A stretch of DNA of 64,000 nt from JAXLRU01 sp046330935 (lineage in GTDB: Bacteria; Actinomycetota; Actinomycetes; Actinomycetales; Kineosporiaceae), in NCBI GenBank assembly GCA_046330935.1, contig JAXLRU010000004.1, positions 186,001 to 250,000 of the forward strand. The letters are read 5' to 3'. Below, piece by piece: positions 63,439-64,000 of the stretch. Made by a program: the position numbers and the translations under genes. The notes under the pieces are model-generated. The model ran no database searches. It was given only the letters and a program-made list of their open reading frames with translations, and was not told where the DNA came from. Each line of letters begins with the position of its first letter. Position 1 is the first letter of the stretch.

Positions 63439-64000
63439 TCACGCGCCGAAGGTCATCTGGGCGGATCGCCACCACGCGTAGTGCTCACGCTCGAGCTCGT
63501 CACGGCTCGGCATGGGGTACGCGACGATCCCGGTGGCGTCACCGACGTAGAAGCCGTGCTCGATCGTGCGGAAGAGCACCTCCTGCGTCATCTGGCGCAG
63601 CACCGACTTCGTCTGCTTGGTGGGCCAGGTGCGCAGGTCGCGCAGGCAGTCCCGGAGGTGGCCGATGTTGGGGTAGGGCAGGTCGTCGACGTGCGGGCTG
63701 TCCGGGTCGTCCTTCAGGTCGCCCAAGGTGAGGTCGCAGAAGACCAGGCGCGGCACGTGGAACGGCTTGGTGGCGTCGGTGAGCCCGGCGCTGAACGCGG
63801 CGGGGTCCTGCCGGCTGACCACGCGCGGGGTGACGGGGCAGAACTCCTGGTAGAGGTAGCGCCCCTCCCCCGGGCCCGCCTCGTAGGGGCGGGGCGACAG
63901 GCCGAGCACGCGGCCGTCGTCGGTGGTCAGGTACAGCTTGCGCAGGGCGTCCAGGGGGACGTTCTCCAGCGTGCGGTAGATGCTGAGGTACACCGAGCGC
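63439..64000 (-). CDS. Unrecognised soluble protein, cut by the window edge
   Basis: At least 184 residues, frame open to base 64000. A GTG at 63993 could be the start but codons before it (reading R-S) are open, so the gene may begin outside the window. The sequence begins YLSIYRTLENVPLDALRKLY and contains GRVLGLSPRPYEAGPGEG and LRTWPTKQTKSVLRQMTQEV; no membrane segments, signal peptide or known catalytic motif. It ends 18 bases before hppA on the same strand and may be cotranscribed with it. I do not recognise the family. Confidence 0.6.
   Translation of the reverse strand, partial: RSVYLSIYRTLENVPLDALRKLYLTTDDGRVLGLSPRPYEAGPGEGRYLYQEFCPVTPRVVSRQDPAAFSAGLTDATKPFHVPRLVFCDLTLGDLKDDPDSPHVDDLPYPNIGHLRDCLRDLRTWPTKQTKSVLRQMTQEVLFRTIEHGFYVGDATGIVAYPMPSRDELEREHYAWWRSAQMTFGA

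Overview
The window is very GC-rich, reads as strong third-position G/C, uses GTG starts and GTGA/ATGA gene overlaps, and carries SARP, MMPL, F420-type LLM, YrdB and DUF5988/DUF6461-like proteins. All of this fits an actinomycete. A CheA/CheY/MCP set, a PilZ protein and a large GGDEF-EAL protein point to a chemotactic or c-di-GMP-using lineage. I cannot fix the genus from sequence alone. No rRNA, tRNA, CRISPR array or insertion sequence was seen.

Layout. 1-4017: end of a chemotaxis receptor, CheY, STAS protein and CheA, tightly coupled. 4253-10509: DUF5988 protein behind a structured-looking leader, then a leftward unit (carrier protein, stand-alone adenylation enzyme, MatB-type malonyl-CoA synthetase) and a rightward MMPL exporter. 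10896-16772: response regulator, DesK-type kinase, YrdB protein, a KAS III-like protein with Ser in place of Cys, a lipoprotein and a secreted protein. 17046-29916: type II thioesterase and two modular PKS proteins. 30132-32833: an AlbA_2/ATPase regulator with its own palindromic operator, and an LLM oxidoreductase. 33005-39381: a fully reducing PKS module broken by a frameshift. 39526-45274: FAD protein, E2-like acyltransferase, carrier protein, FkbH-like enzyme and KAS III, which is the tetronate cassette. 45548-50942: GNAT and GGDEF-EAL protein. 51027-59040: phosphopantetheinyl transferase, acyl-CoA dehydrogenase, fused E1-like/YcaO cyclodehydratase, a short peptide gene that looks like its substrate, SARP regulator and an AT-like protein without a nucleophile. 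59051-61116: PilZ protein, carrier protein, second phosphopantetheinyl transferase. 61189-64000: membrane pyrophosphatase and an unrecognised protein cut by the window edge.

How it fits together. The core is a polyketide cluster of about 45-55 kb. MatB supplies malonyl-CoA. Integrated ATs read as malonyl (HAFH) and methylmalonyl (YASH), and two modules have no AT. No PKS carries a thioesterase domain. The tetronate cassette offers the release route instead: FkbH-like enzyme loads a glyceryl unit on the discrete carrier protein, KAS III joins it to the chain and closes a tetronate ring, and the E2-like enzyme acylates it. On the same stretch sits a TOMM-type azoline RiPP unit (peptide plus fused cyclodehydratase), next to a SARP regulator, an acyl-CoA dehydrogenase and PPTases. 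A tetronate polyketide / azol(in)e peptide combination is not one I can match to a known product and is the main candidate for something new.

Cautions. Three biosynthetic genes (adenylation enzyme, PKS at 37.57 kb, PPTase at 51.05 kb) show frame breaks at GC homopolymers or short repeats. They may be real or may be assembly errors. A family of five ~48-bp palindromic repeats lies in intergenic spaces throughout the window.
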